Source: Bifidobacterium breve
Lineage (GTDB): Bacteria > Actinomycetota > Actinomycetes > Nanopelagicales > Nanopelagicaceae
Direction: 5' to 3'
Assembly (NCBI GenBank): GCA_945876865.1
Contig: CAMCPZ010000003.1
Location: 1-64,000, forward strand
Length of the DNA: 64,000 nt
The first letter of the stretch is position 1. Each line of letters begins with the position of its first letter. Below, one piece after another: positions 50,201 to 60,515 of this stretch. A model generated the notes under the pieces. It worked only from the letters and a program-made list of their open reading frames with translations. It searched no databases and had not been told where the DNA came from. Made by a program: the position numbers and the translations under genes.

Positions 50201-51493
50201 TTAGATCCAAGACGGGAACCACATTCGGTCAGACCAAGAATTATAAGTAATCGGCAGACCTAAGAATATTGGTAGAAAATAAAGGAAATTCACCAGAACA
50301 ATTGCAGTGAAAATAACCGCGATTCTTCTCTGGTTCTTAGGCACCTTACTTAGCAAATACACCAAGGTGAGCAGCAGAAAAGGCTCGAATGCAATTGCAT
50401 AGAAACTGAACATGGTCCGTTCTTGAATCGCAAACCAAGGTAGATAACTTGCGCCAATTACAACTAATAAAATCTCAGCTTGCCAGTCACGCTTACTTAC
50501 CCAATAACCAATTGTTACAAGCAGAGCCAGTGTTGCTGCCCACCAAAGAATTGGTGTGCCGAGTGCCAAGATTTCCTGCGAACAACTTGCGCCACCACAG
50601 CTCTTTGGAGTTTCATAGAAGAATGAAGTTGGCCTTCCTTGAATCAGCCAGCTCCAAGGATTGGCCGAGTATGGATGTGAATCAGTTAACTTGGTATGGA
50701 AGTTTAGGATTTCAGAGTGATAATGCCAGAGTGAGAAAAGCGGATTTGAAGAGTAATTACGGTCCCAACCAGTATTTGTTATAAACCAACTAAACCACGA
50801 AGCTATGTAGATGAATACGGGAAAGATTCCGAACTGTAAAAATCTAAAGAGCAAGTTTCTACGAGCCATCTCTCGGATTGGGAATTGCAATCCGAGATAA
50901 CGATTTTTTCGAATATCTAAAATCAGAATGTAGAACGCAAGTGCAATTAGAACATAGAGTCCACTCCACTTTACAGAGCAAGCTAGACCGAGAGTGAGAG
51001 CACTTATCCAGTATTTACTATGAAGAAATGCAAGGACAGCAATCTGAATAAAGAAAAGTAAGAAGATATCTAAAAGCGCAATTCTAGAGTGGACTAAATG
51101 CAATCCATCTAAGGAGATCAGGGAGGCCGCAAAAACACTGAGTAGCTTGTTATTAAATAGTTTCTTTGCTGTGAAATACATCAAGATGATTGAAATAGAT
51201 CCCACAATCGCAGCTGCAAAGCGCCAACCAAATTCATTATTCCCAAAGAGTTTTATTCCACTTGCAATAAGCCACTTTCCAGTAGGCGGATGCACGATAA
51301 ATTGGGCAAGGCCGCTCTCCGAATCAATCTCAACACCCTTTTGCAAGAGCGATTCGGCATTTGTCGCGTAGTAAATCTCATCAAAGATTTTGCCCTTAGG
51401 GCTATCAAGATTCCACAATCGAAGGGCCAGTCCAAAGAGCCCAAAGCTCAACGCGTAAACCCAGTCCCGAGATATCCGCAACGTGGTTGTCAT
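50201..51493 (-). CDS. pmt: Dolichyl-phosphate-mannose-protein mannosyltransferase (GT39, Pmt)
   Basis: FGLALRLWNLDSPKGKIFDEIYYA, HPPTGKWLIA, GWRFAAAIVGS, DLHLVHSRIALLDIF-like; divergent from rsmI. Confidence 0.9.
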   Translation of the reverse strand: MTTTLRISRDWVYALSFGLFGLALRLWNLDSPKGKIFDEIYYATNAESLLQKGVEIDSESGLAQFIVHPPTGKWLIASGIKLFGNNEFGWRFAAAIVGSISIILMYFTAKKLFNNKLLSVFAASLISLDGLHLVHSRIALLDIFLLFFIQIAVLAFLHSKYWISALTLGLACSVKWSGLYVLIALAFYILILDIRKNRYLGLQFPIREMARRNLLFRFLQFGIFPVFIYIASWFSWFITNTGWDRNYSSNPLFSLWHYHSEILNFHTKLTDSHPYSANPWSWLIQGRPTSFFYETPKSCGGASCSQEILALGTPILWWAATLALLVTIGYWVSKRDWQAEILLVVIGASYLPWFAIQERTMFSFYAIAFEPFLLLTLVYLLSKVPKNQRRIAVIFTAIVLVNFLYFLPIFLGLPITYNSWSDRMWFPSWI

Positions 51494-51525
51494 AACAGAA
51501 GCCTAAAGCCTGCGAGAATTACCCA

Positions 51526-52374
51526 ATGCTAATTCTTGCTGCGATTCCGTTAGGCAATCCTGCTGATGCCTCGACGAACCTGCGCGAAGCGATTGTTAGC
51601 GCTAAATTCATTGCTGCCGAAGATTCTAGGAAATTTTCTAGACTCTGTTCAGATTTGGGAATCACTTATTCGGCAAAGATAATTTCCTTCTTTGAAGGCA
51701 ATGAAATCGAACGCCTAGAAGAGCTTGTTGCAATTTTAGAGAGCGGTTCAGATTTACTTGTTGTAACAGATGCCGGAATGCCAGGGATCAGTGATCCTGG
51801 TTATCGCTTAGCTCGCGCCGCGGTAGAAAAGAATATCAAGATAAAAGTTTTGCCTGGTCCGAGCGCAGTTACTACTGCACTTCTTTTATCGGGCCTACCA
51901 AGTGATCGATTCTGTTTTGAAGGTTTTGCACCACGAACTAGCGGTGCTCGAACAACTTGGTTTGAAAATCTGGCAAATGAAACTCGCACAATAATTCTCT
52001 TTGAAGCCCCACATAGATTATTAGAGAGTCTGGCTGATGCAGTTTCGGTCTTTGGCCCAAATCGACTTGGCGCGATCTGTCGTGAGATGACAAAGACTTA
52101 CGAAGAGGTTATTCGCGGTGATTTAGAAACCCTTCATAACTGGGCCGCGGCTACTGAAATCTTGGGCGAAATAACTTTAGTTATCGCAGGCTTTGATCCG
52201 GATTCTCGCCAATTTACTGAAGCAGATTTGATTGCAGAAGTATTGAAACAAGAGGCTGCCGGAATCTCGCGCAAAGAGGCCATCACAGAGGTGGCAAGAA
52301 TTACCGGAAGAGCTAAGCGAGAAGTCTTCGACGCAATGGTTACGCATAAATCTCAAGATAGGGTTACCCCATGA
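51526..52374 (+). CDS. rsmI: 16S rRNA (cytidine(1402)-2'-O)-methyltransferase
   Basis: IPLGNPADASTNLREAI, AAEDSRKFSRL, VTDAGMPGISDPGYRL, LPGPSAVTTALLLSGL. Confidence 0.93.
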   Translation: MLILAAIPLGNPADASTNLREAIVSAKFIAAEDSRKFSRLCSDLGITYSAKIISFFEGNEIERLEELVAILESGSDLLVVTDAGMPGISDPGYRLARAAVEKNIKIKVLPGPSAVTTALLLSGLPSDRFCFEGFAPRTSGARTTWFENLANETRTIILFEAPHRLLESLADAVSVFGPNRLGAICREMTKTYEEVIRGDLETLHNWAAATEILGEITLVIAGFDPDSRQFTEADLIAEVLKQEAAGISRKEAITEVARITGRAKREVFDAMVTHKSQDRVTP

Positions 52375-53921
52375 GCGCCGAAAAATCCTTCTACTTAACG
52401 ACGCCTATTTATTATGTAAATGATGCGCCTCATATTGGGCATGCATACACAACGGTCGCTGGAGATGTCTTAACTAGATGGCATCGCCAACGCGGCGAAA
52501 GTGTCTGGTTCTTAACTGGCACCGATGAGCATGGCGAGAAAGTAATGAATACCGCCGCAGCAAATAACGTTAAACCACAAGATTGGTGCGATCGTTTAGT
52601 TGAAGAAGCTTGGAAGCCAAACTGGAGCGCACTAAATATCGCAAACGATGATTTCATTCGCACAACTGAAGTTCGTCACGAAGAACGTGTTCAAAGATTT
52701 ATGACACTTCTAAAAGATAATGGCTATATCTACGCTGGGAAATTTGAAGGCCCATATTGCATTGGTTGCGAAGAATTCAAATTACCTGGTGATTTAGATG
52801 ATGGAAAGTGCAAAATCCATGGCAAGCCAGTAGAAATGCTCTCTGAAGATAATTGGTTCTTTAAGCTTTCAGCCTTTGTTCCACAACTACTTGAGCATTA
52901 TAAAAATAACCCTGAAGCTTGCGAGCCAGCAAGTGCGCGCAACGAGGTAATTGCATTTCTTGAAAGTGGCGTTCGCGATTTATCAATATCAAGATCCACA
53001 TTTGATTGGGGTATTCCGGTTCCTTGGGATACCGATCAAGTTATTTATGTCTGGTTTGATGCGCTTCTAAATTATGCGACAGCCGTTGGACTTGGCGATG
53101 ATCCAAATTCTGACGGTGGCAAAAAATTTGCAAAGACTTGGCCGGCAGATGTGCACTTGGTCGGCAAAGATATTCTCCGCTTCCACGCTGTTATCTGGCC
53201 TGCGATGTTGATGGCTGCAAATGTTGCGATCCCTAAGAAAGTTTTTGCCCACGGTTGGTTATTGGTCGGTGGCGAGAAGATGAGTAAATCAAAGTTAACC
53301 GGAATCGCACCAAGCGATATCACCGATCACTTTGGTGTTGATGCCTTTAGATATTACTTCTTACGTGCAATTCCATTTGGCACCGATGGCTCTTTCTCTT
53401 GGGAAGATATGTCGGCCCGATACACCAGTGAACTCGCAAATGATTTCGGCAATCTGGCATCACGTTTAATTGCAATGATTGAGAAATACTGCAATGGCAC
53501 AATCCCAGCCGTTGCAAAAGATGCAGAATTATCAGCGATGCTTGAAACAACTGTGGCTGCTGCGGATAAAGCGATGGTCGCTCTGGATTTCCAAGGTGGG
53601 ATCAGCGCCATTATGGAATTCTGCAAGCGAGTAAATGGTTATGTAACTATCAAAGAACCTTGGGCTATTGCGAAAGATGAGAGCCGCACTGCAGAACTAA
53701 ACGAAGTTCTATATAACACTGCTGATGCAATTCGTGCACTTGCAGTTTTGTTGCATCCAGTTATGCCAGCCACAACGCAGACGCTCTGGGAATCTATCGG
53801 AGCGCAAGCAACACTTGGCAATATTGGAGACCAAAAAATTTCTGAAGTTTCAAAATGGGGAGTTTTACCACAGGGCTGCAAAGTTACAAAGGGCGCAGTC
53901 TTATTCCCAAGATTGGAATAA
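52371..53921 (+). CDS. metG: Methionyl-tRNA synthetase
   Basis: LTTPIYYVNDAPHIGHAYTTVAGDVLTRWHRQRG, GEKMSKSKLTGI; ATGA overlap with rsmI. Confidence 0.97.
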   Translation: MSAEKSFYLTTPIYYVNDAPHIGHAYTTVAGDVLTRWHRQRGESVWFLTGTDEHGEKVMNTAAANNVKPQDWCDRLVEEAWKPNWSALNIANDDFIRTTEVRHEERVQRFMTLLKDNGYIYAGKFEGPYCIGCEEFKLPGDLDDGKCKIHGKPVEMLSEDNWFFKLSAFVPQLLEHYKNNPEACEPASARNEVIAFLESGVRDLSISRSTFDWGIPVPWDTDQVIYVWFDALLNYATAVGLGDDPNSDGGKKFAKTWPADVHLVGKDILRFHAVIWPAMLMAANVAIPKKVFAHGWLLVGGEKMSKSKLTGIAPSDITDHFGVDAFRYYFLRAIPFGTDGSFSWEDMSARYTSELANDFGNLASRLIAMIEKYCNGTIPAVAKDAELSAMLETTVAAADKAMVALDFQGGISAIMEFCKRVNGYVTIKEPWAIAKDESRTAELNEVLYNTADAIRALAVLLHPVMPATTQTLWESIGAQATLGNIGDQKISEVSKWGVLPQGCKVTKGAVLFPRLE

Positions 53922-53924
53922 CAA

Positions 53925-54779
53925 GTGGCAGATCGACACAATCGCGATCTTGATCGCCAACCGGCTCCGCTTCCAGAACCACTAAATGTTAATTGCGTTG
54001 ATGCACATGCTCATATTGAAATCATCACAAATGGCGAACCTGATGCACCGGAAGTCGGCAAAGTTTTAGCAGATGCAAAGAGCGTTGGTATCGATCGTAT
54101 TGTTCAAGTTGGATATTCAGCCGAACAATCCGAATGGGGCGTAAAAATGGCCGAACATTGGCCAAACGTTTTAGCAGCAGTTGCTCTGCATCCAAACGAA
54201 GCGCCAGTAGTTGAAGATTTAGAGGCTGATCTCTTAAAGATTGAGAAACTATCAACTCATCCACGAGTGCGGGCAATCGGTGAAACTGGCTTAGATTTCT
54301 TCCGAACCGAGCCAGCGCTGCAAGAGCGACAGAAGTATTCCTTTCGGCGCCATATTGAATTAGCGAAAAAAGTAAATAAAGCTCTGGTAATTCATGATCG
54401 AGATGCCCACCGCGCGGTTCTTGATCTATTGATTGAAGAGGGCGCTCCCGAAAAAACTATTTTCCACTGCTATTCCGGAGATGCCGAGATGGCCCGAGAA
54501 TGTATTGAAAATGGCTACATCCTCTCCTTTGCCGGAACCCTTACCTTTAAAAATGCACCAGCACTTCGCGAAGCGGTAAAACTCGTTCCGATCGATCAGC
54601 TTCTAGTTGAAACCGATTCACCATTCTTGGCCCCGATGCCACATCGAGGAGCGCTTAATACTCCGGCACAAATCCCAACCATTTTACGTTTCATGGCCGA
54701 AGAGCGCGGCGAAGATGTAGATGAATTAGCTAATGCAATTTCAAATAATTGTGAACGTCTATTTGGGCCATTTGCTTAA
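53925..54779 (+). CDS. tatD: TatD family DNase
   Basis: VDAHAHIEI, AIGETGLDFFRTEPALQERQKYSFRRHIELA, VETDSPFLAPMPHRG. Confidence 0.93.
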   Translation: MADRHNRDLDRQPAPLPEPLNVNCVDAHAHIEIITNGEPDAPEVGKVLADAKSVGIDRIVQVGYSAEQSEWGVKMAEHWPNVLAAVALHPNEAPVVEDLEADLLKIEKLSTHPRVRAIGETGLDFFRTEPALQERQKYSFRRHIELAKKVNKALVIHDRDAHRAVLDLLIEEGAPEKTIFHCYSGDAEMARECIENGYILSFAGTLTFKNAPALREAVKLVPIDQLLVETDSPFLAPMPHRGALNTPAQIPTILRFMAEERGEDVDELANAISNNCERLFGPFA

Positions 54780-55619
54780 ATGAGTAACTTACTTGGCGCA
54801 GTTGAAATTCGTGAGATTGCCGAACGTATTGGAGTTCGACCAACTAAAAAACTTGGGCAAAACTTTGTGGTCGATGCAAATACCTGCCGCAAGATAGTAA
54901 AGAGCGCTGATGTCAGACCAACGGATGTAGCGCTAGAAATCGGACCAGGTTTAGGTTCGCTAACTCTTGCGATGATGGAATCTGCACGAGAAGTAATTGC
55001 AATTGAAATCGATGATCGCCTCGCAGCCGAACTTGTAGAAACCGCAAAGCGCCATGGTTTTGATACCAGTAATTTAACAATTATCAATGAAGATGCAATG
55101 AACATCTCAACACTTCCAATCGAGCCAACCGTTCTGGTTGCAAATCTTCCATACAATGTTTCAGTTCCAGTACTTCTCCGCTTCCTTGAACTATTTCCAA
55201 CCCTTAGATCTGGTGTTGTAATGGTGCAGAGCGAAGTGGCTGATCGCTTGGTTGCTAAACCAAATAGCAAAACTTATGGAAGTCCCTCAGTGAAGGCGAC
55301 TTGGTGGGCAGATTTAACTTCTGCAGGAACTGTAAGTCGTTCAATTTTCTGGCCAGTGCCAAATGTTGATTCTTCGCTGGTCCGATTCGTCCGCCATCAA
55401 AGTGCTGGAGATGAAGCACTACGTAAGTTGGTCTTCAAGATTATTGATGCCGCATTTGCCCAACGTCGAAAGATGATGCGGGCTGCACTTAGCGATATGT
55501 GCGGTGGCAGCGCCGCTGCAAGTTCGATTATTGAAGCAAGTGGCATTGACCCAACAATTCGCGGTGAGGCCCTAGAACTAGCGGATTTTATAAAGATTGC
55601 GATTACGCTTTCTAAATGA
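54780..55619 (+). CDS. rsmA: 16S rRNA (adenine(1518)-N6/adenine(1519)-N6)-dimethyltransferase
   Basis: KKLGQNFVVDANTCRKIVKSADV, EIGPGLGSLTLAM, VANLPYNVSVPVLLRFLE. Confidence 0.95.
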   Translation: MSNLLGAVEIREIAERIGVRPTKKLGQNFVVDANTCRKIVKSADVRPTDVALEIGPGLGSLTLAMMESAREVIAIEIDDRLAAELVETAKRHGFDTSNLTIINEDAMNISTLPIEPTVLVANLPYNVSVPVLLRFLELFPTLRSGVVMVQSEVADRLVAKPNSKTYGSPSVKATWWADLTSAGTVSRSIFWPVPNVDSSLVRFVRHQSAGDEALRKLVFKIIDAAFAQRRKMMRAALSDMCGGSAAASSIIEASGIDPTIRGEALELADFIKIAITLSK

Positions 55620-56536
55620 TAACCCGTGGCGTAGTTGTCCGAGTTCCGGCCAAGATAAATTTGCAGCTTGCTGTTGGCCCGCTAGGCGCAGATGGTTTTC
55701 ATGAAGTCACAACTGTCTTTCAAGCAATCTCACTCTTTGATGATGTAACAGTCAAACATGCACCGGAGAGCTCTGGAATTTCATTAACCCTTTCTGGTGC
55801 GACTTCAAGTGGAGTTCCGGTAGATGATGAGAATTTAGCAATGCGCGCTGCAAAATTAATGGCAGAAAAATATGATCTCTCAACTGATCTAGTTATTCAC
55901 TTAAAGAAAGAGATTCCAGTTGCTGGCGGAATGGCTGGCGGCAGCGCTGATGCTGCGGGAGTCATAGTCGCAATGGATGCGCTCTTTGATGTTGGATTAT
56001 CGAGAGATGAAATGGAGACAATCGCGGCGCAACTCGGAAGTGATGTTCCTTTTGGAATTTCCGGTGGGATTGCAATTGGTCTTGGTCGCGGTGATCAACT
56101 GACCCCAGCGCTAAGTCGCGGAAATTATCACTGGGTATTAGCGCTGTCAGGTCAAGGACTTTCAACACCAGCTGTTTATCAAGAGTGTGATCGATTGCGT
56201 GAAGGTTTAGATATTGCAAGTCCTCAAGTTAGTGATTCGATGATGCAGGCACTTCGTGCAGGTGATCCAGTTGCGTTAGGTGCAGCGCTTTCAAATGATT
56301 TACAAGCTGCTGCATGTTCATTGCGCCCAGCGCTTCGATTGGTTTTGGATGTTGGTCGTGACTACGGAGCATTGGGAAGCATCGTTTCTGGTTCAGGTCC
56401 GACTGTTGCATTTTTGGTTGAGGATGAAGAGAAATCAATGGATTTAACAGTTGCGCTAAGTTCTAGTGGAGTTGTGGCTGGAGTGGTGCGGGCGAGTGGG
56501 CCGGTGCATGGGGCGCGGGTAATAGAGACGGTTTAG
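55616..56536 (+). CDS. ispE: 4-diphosphocytidyl-2-C-methyl-D-erythritol kinase
   Basis: VRVPAKINLQLAVGPLGADGFHEVTTVFQAISLFDDV, IPVAGGMAGGSADAAGVI, VSGSGPTVAFL. Confidence 0.95.
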   Translation: MITRGVVVRVPAKINLQLAVGPLGADGFHEVTTVFQAISLFDDVTVKHAPESSGISLTLSGATSSGVPVDDENLAMRAAKLMAEKYDLSTDLVIHLKKEIPVAGGMAGGSADAAGVIVAMDALFDVGLSRDEMETIAAQLGSDVPFGISGGIAIGLGRGDQLTPALSRGNYHWVLALSGQGLSTPAVYQECDRLREGLDIASPQVSDSMMQALRAGDPVALGAALSNDLQAAACSLRPALRLVLDVGRDYGALGSIVSGSGPTVAFLVEDEEKSMDLTVALSSSGVVAGVVRASGPVHGARVIETV

Positions 56537-56594
56537 TTAGCTAGAAACGCTTTGAAGTTTGGTGGTATCGATAGTTATAGGGAAGAATTCAGGT

Positions 56595-56669
56595 TCCGCC
56601 ATTGTGTAGTGGCTAGCACATGGGCCTTTGAAGCCCAGGGTCCAGGATCGATACCTGGTGGCGGAGCCA
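56595..56669 (+). tRNA. tRNA-Gln (anticodon TTG)
   Basis: Acceptor TCCGCCA/TGGCGGA, anticodon loop CTTTGAA within GGGC/GCCC, T arm CCAGG-ATCGATA-CCTGG, CCA encoded. Confidence 0.93.
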
Positions 56670-56702
56670 CCTTAATCCTTAAAGTGAGGGAAGTGGAAGG
56701 AG

Positions 56703-58184
56703 TTGGACTTGAACAAGTCAGTCGACTCTTCTGCCAAATTAGAAGTAGCAAAGTTAGATGTAGCAATAGTTTTAGCAGCCGGCGAGGGAACTCGCATGAA
56801 ATCTCAAACTCCAAAAGTCTTACATTTTATTGCTGGCAGAACAATTATTGATCATGTCTTATATCAAGTAAGTAAATTAAATCCGGCGCAGTTGCGGGTT
56901 GTTGTTGGCGCTGGCCGCGAAGCGGTAGAGCCACATGTAAAGCAGATAGCTCCAAATTCAATTTCGGTATTTCAAGCAGAGCGAAATGGCACCGGCCACG
57001 CAGTTCAGTTGGCGCTCGCAGATTTGAAAGCAAGTGGCACTGTTTTGATTTGTGCTGGCGATACCCCACTTCTTCGCAGCGAAACTCTTGCTGAATTTAT
57101 TGCGGCACATAATGAAGCAAAGAACGTAGTTTCAGTTCTGACCGCAGAGTTCCCAGACCCAACCGGGTATGGCCGAATCTTGCGGAATGAAGCTGGCGAA
57201 ATAGTTGCAATTGTAGAAGAGCGCGACGCTTCGGAAGAAATAAAATTAATTGATGAGATAAATACTGGGGTCTACCTATTTGATATCGATGCACTTCGCG
57301 CAAGTGTTGCGAAGCTAAAGAGCAATAATTCGCAGGGCGAGCTCTACCTGACTGATGTGATTGCAGATATCAAAGCAGCTGGTGGCAAGGCTGCTGCCGT
57401 TCTTTCAAATGATTACAGCGAAACTTTAGGCATAAATGATCGTTCACAACTCGCAGATTGCGCCGCGATTATGCGCGATCGAATCAATTACCAACATATG
57501 TTAAATGGTGTAGAAATCGTTGATCCAACAACAACCTGGATAGATTCAAATGTAACTATCGAAGCTGATGCAACTATATTTCCAGAGAGTTGGCTTGCAG
57601 GCACAACAACAGTTGGTGCTAAAGCAATTATCGGACCGCGCACAACTTTAATGAATGTAAAAGTTGCAGCCGGCGCATCAGTCATTGAATCTAATTGTGT
57701 TGATTGCGAAATCGGGGCCGGTGCCAAGGTTGGTCCATATTCATATTTGCGCGCTGATACATCGCTTGCGGCTGGAGCCAAGGTTGGTGCATATGTTGAG
57801 ATTAAGAATTCAAGTATTGGCGAAGGCACAAAGGTGCCGCACCTTTCCTATGTCGGGGATGCAGAAATTGGTTCTGGCACAAATATTGGCGCGGCCACGG
57901 TCTTCGTAAATTATGACGGCGTTGAAAAACATAAGACAAAAGTTGGCAATGAAGTTCGAATCGGAAGCGACACCATGTTAGTTGCACCGGTTTGCATTGG
58001 AGATGGCGCATACACTGCGGCTGGGTCAGTAATTACTGATGACGTTCCTGCCGGAGCCATGGGTGTTGCAAGATCTAAACAACGTAATATTCTGGGCTGG
58101 GTGCTTCGCAAGAGATCCGGAACAAAATCTGCGCAGGCAGCAAAAGCTGCAGGTGCTACTGAAACCTCGGAACAAGGGAGCTAA
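56703..58184 (+). CDS. glmU: Bifunctional GlmU
   Basis: AIVLAAGEGTRMKSQTPKVLH, C-terminal left-handed beta-helix hexapeptide repeats; TTG start. Confidence 0.96.
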   Translation: MDLNKSVDSSAKLEVAKLDVAIVLAAGEGTRMKSQTPKVLHFIAGRTIIDHVLYQVSKLNPAQLRVVVGAGREAVEPHVKQIAPNSISVFQAERNGTGHAVQLALADLKASGTVLICAGDTPLLRSETLAEFIAAHNEAKNVVSVLTAEFPDPTGYGRILRNEAGEIVAIVEERDASEEIKLIDEINTGVYLFDIDALRASVAKLKSNNSQGELYLTDVIADIKAAGGKAAAVLSNDYSETLGINDRSQLADCAAIMRDRINYQHMLNGVEIVDPTTTWIDSNVTIEADATIFPESWLAGTTTVGAKAIIGPRTTLMNVKVAAGASVIESNCVDCEIGAGAKVGPYSYLRADTSLAAGAKVGAYVEIKNSSIGEGTKVPHLSYVGDAEIGSGTNIGAATVFVNYDGVEKHKTKVGNEVRIGSDTMLVAPVCIGDGAYTAAGSVITDDVPAGAMGVARSKQRNILGWVLRKRSGTKSAQAAKAAGATETSEQGS

Positions 58185-58187
58185 GAC

Positions 58188-59168
58188 ATGAGCGAACTTC
58201 GCCTCACTTCGGAGAAACGACTAAGAATATTTACTGGTCGTGGATATCCAGAGTTAGCTGAAGGAGTCGCCGCCGAACTTGGTATCCCAATCACACCAAC
58301 ATCTGCATATGATTTTGCAAATGGTGAAATATTTGTTCGTTTCGAAGAGAGTGTTCGCGGAAGCGATGCCTTCGTAATTCAATCGCACTGCGCCCCAGTA
58401 AATAAGCAAATTATGGAACAACTAATTATGGTCGATGCACTTAAGCGCGCATCTGCAAAACGAATCACAGTTGTTGCACCGTTCTATGGTTATGCCCGTC
58501 AAGATAAGAAGCACCGTGGTCGCGAGCCAATTTCCGCAAGACTGATGGCAGATTTATTTAAGACTGCTGGCGCAGATCGCTTGATGGTTGTAGATCTTCA
58601 CACCTCACAAATTCAAGGATTCTTTGATGGTCCAGTAGATCATCTCTTTGCACTTCCACTGCTAACAAATTATGTTGGAAGCAAAGTTGATCGCAGTAAG
58701 CTGACAATCGTTTCACCTGACTCTGGTCGAGTTCGCGTCGCCGAGCGTTGGTCAGATCTTCTTGGTGGTTGCCCAATTGCATTTATTCATAAGATGCGCG
58801 ATCCCCGGATTCCAAATGAATCTTCTACCGGCAAAGTTGTTGGTGATGTAAAAGGCCAGACCTGCGTAGTTATTGATGACATGATCGATACCGCCGGAAC
58901 AATTACCAAGGCCGTTGATGCTCTTTATGCTGAGGGCGCCAAGGATGTAATCATCGCTGCAACGCACGCAGTATTTTCCGGACCAGCAGTCGAACGTCTT
59001 AAGGCATCAAACGTCAGCGAAGTTGTCGTAACCGACACCCTGCCGATCCCTGAAGATTCTCGCTTCGATGGCTTAACAATCTTGCCAATCGCACCACTTC
59101 TGGCCCGCGCTATCCGCGAGGTCTTCGAAGATGGTTCGGTCACCAGCCTCTTCGACGGCCACTCCTAA
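58188..59168 (+). CDS. prs: Ribose-phosphate pyrophosphokinase
   Basis: RITVVAPFYGYARQDKKHRGREPISARLMADL, MVVDLHTSQIQGFF, CVVIDDMIDTAGTITKA. Confidence 0.97.
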   Translation: MSELRLTSEKRLRIFTGRGYPELAEGVAAELGIPITPTSAYDFANGEIFVRFEESVRGSDAFVIQSHCAPVNKQIMEQLIMVDALKRASAKRITVVAPFYGYARQDKKHRGREPISARLMADLFKTAGADRLMVVDLHTSQIQGFFDGPVDHLFALPLLTNYVGSKVDRSKLTIVSPDSGRVRVAERWSDLLGGCPIAFIHKMRDPRIPNESSTGKVVGDVKGQTCVVIDDMIDTAGTITKAVDALYAEGAKDVIIAATHAVFSGPAVERLKASNVSEVVVTDTLPIPEDSRFDGLTILPIAPLLARAIREVFEDGSVTSLFDGHS

Positions 59169-59201
59169 AAATTTCGCTTTTTGAGAGAGATTAGATAACC
59201 T

Positions 59202-59251
59202 AGCCACTCGTTCCGGCGAGGGATTAAAAATCCGTAATCGACGGCTTGGCT
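59202..59251 (+). promoter_or_regulatory. Structured prs-rplY intergenic element (three-way-junction-like)
   Basis: AGCCA (59202-59206)/TGGCT (59247-59251) enclosing CTCG-TTCCGG-CGAG and GGATT-AAA-AATCC. Confidence 0.4.
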
Positions 59252-59298
59252 CTCCTCGGACGTTGCTACATTAACGATTTGGATAGAGAGAGAAGCAA

Positions 59299-59919
59299 AT
59301 GGCTGAAATTACTATTAACGCAACAAAGCGCACCGAATTCGGTAAAGGCGCATCACGTCGCGACCGTCGTGCCGGAAATGTTCCAGCTGTTATTTATGGT
59401 CACGGTGAAGCACCACAACACGTCGCACTTCCACTACGCGAACTTGGCGCAGCACTTAAGAGTGCAAACGTTCTGCTTGACGTTGTTCTTGATGGCAAGA
59501 CCGAACTAACTCTTCCAAAGTCTGTTACAAGAAATCCACTAACCGGAGTTCTTGCGCACATCGACTTAGTAATCGTTCGCCGCGGTGAGCGCGTTAAAGT
59601 TGAAGTTCCAGTTCACACAACTGGTAAGCATGACGTCGATGGAATTCTTGAACACATGCACAACACAGTTGAAGTTGAAGCAGAAGCTACTTCGATTCCA
59701 CAATTCCTAGAATTGAACATGGATGGAATGATGGCTGGCGAAACTCGCTATGCATCAGATGTCGTTCTACCTGCTGGCGTAACACTTGTATCTGAATCAA
59801 ACATGCCAGTTATTCACCTTTCAGAGCGTTCAACAATTGTTGAAGAAGTTCCGGTTGCTGAAGCTGCTGCACCTGCCGATGGCGCTGCTGCACCTGCTGC
59901 TGATGCTGCAAAAGAGTAA
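59299..59919 (+). CDS. rplY: 50S ribosomal protein L25/general stress protein Ctc
   Basis: RTEFGKGASRRDRRAGNVPAVIYGHGEAPQHVALPLREL; C-terminal CTC extension. Confidence 0.93.
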   Translation: MAEITINATKRTEFGKGASRRDRRAGNVPAVIYGHGEAPQHVALPLRELGAALKSANVLLDVVLDGKTELTLPKSVTRNPLTGVLAHIDLVIVRRGERVKVEVPVHTTGKHDVDGILEHMHNTVEVEAEATSIPQFLELNMDGMMAGETRYASDVVLPAGVTLVSESNMPVIHLSERSTIVEEVPVAEAAAPADGAAAPAADAAKE

Positions 59920-59947
59920 TTAACTAAGATAAAACTCTAATATAAAA

Positions 59948-60514
59948 ATGAATAGCGATCGCTGGTTAGTTCTCGGACTAGGTAACCCAGGAGATCAATA
60001 TGCATCTACTCGTCACAACATAGGCCAGATGGTTATCGACTATCTGGCCTCTGACGCTAAGTTTTCGAATCACAAATCAAAGACCCAGATTGCAGATATT
60101 CGCGTCGCCGGAAAATCGGTGGTCCTGGCAAAAACTCTTAGCTACATGAATGAGAGCGGCGCACCTACTAAAGCCCTTGCAGATTTTTACAAAATTGCAC
60201 CCGCGAATTTAATTGTCATTCACGACGAATTAGATATTGATTTCAACACAATTCGAATCAAACTTGGCGGTGGGGATAATGGCCACAATGGTTTGAAGTC
60301 ATTAACCACCAACTTTGCATCGCCTGATTACTACCGACTTCGAATGGGAATCGGAAGACCGCAGGCTCCGATAGATCCAGCAGATTATGTCTTGAAACCA
60401 TTTAGCCAACCAGAGAAGAAAGAGCTTACTGATTTTATTGCCAGAGGCGCACTTGCAATTGAACGTCTAATTGAAAAAGGCTTAGATTATGCGCAACAGG
60501 AATTTAATAAGTAA
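59948..60514 (+). CDS. pth: Peptidyl-tRNA hydrolase
   Basis: LVLGLGNPGDQYASTRHNIGQMVIDYL, LSYMNESG, VIHDELDIDFN, GGGDNGHNGLKSL. Confidence 0.95.
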   Translation: MNSDRWLVLGLGNPGDQYASTRHNIGQMVIDYLASDAKFSNHKSKTQIADIRVAGKSVVLAKTLSYMNESGAPTKALADFYKIAPANLIVIHDELDIDFNTIRIKLGGGDNGHNGLKSLTTNFASPDYYRLRMGIGRPQAPIDPADYVLKPFSQPEKKELTDFIARGALAIERLIEKGLDYAQQEFNK

Positions 60515-60515
60515 A

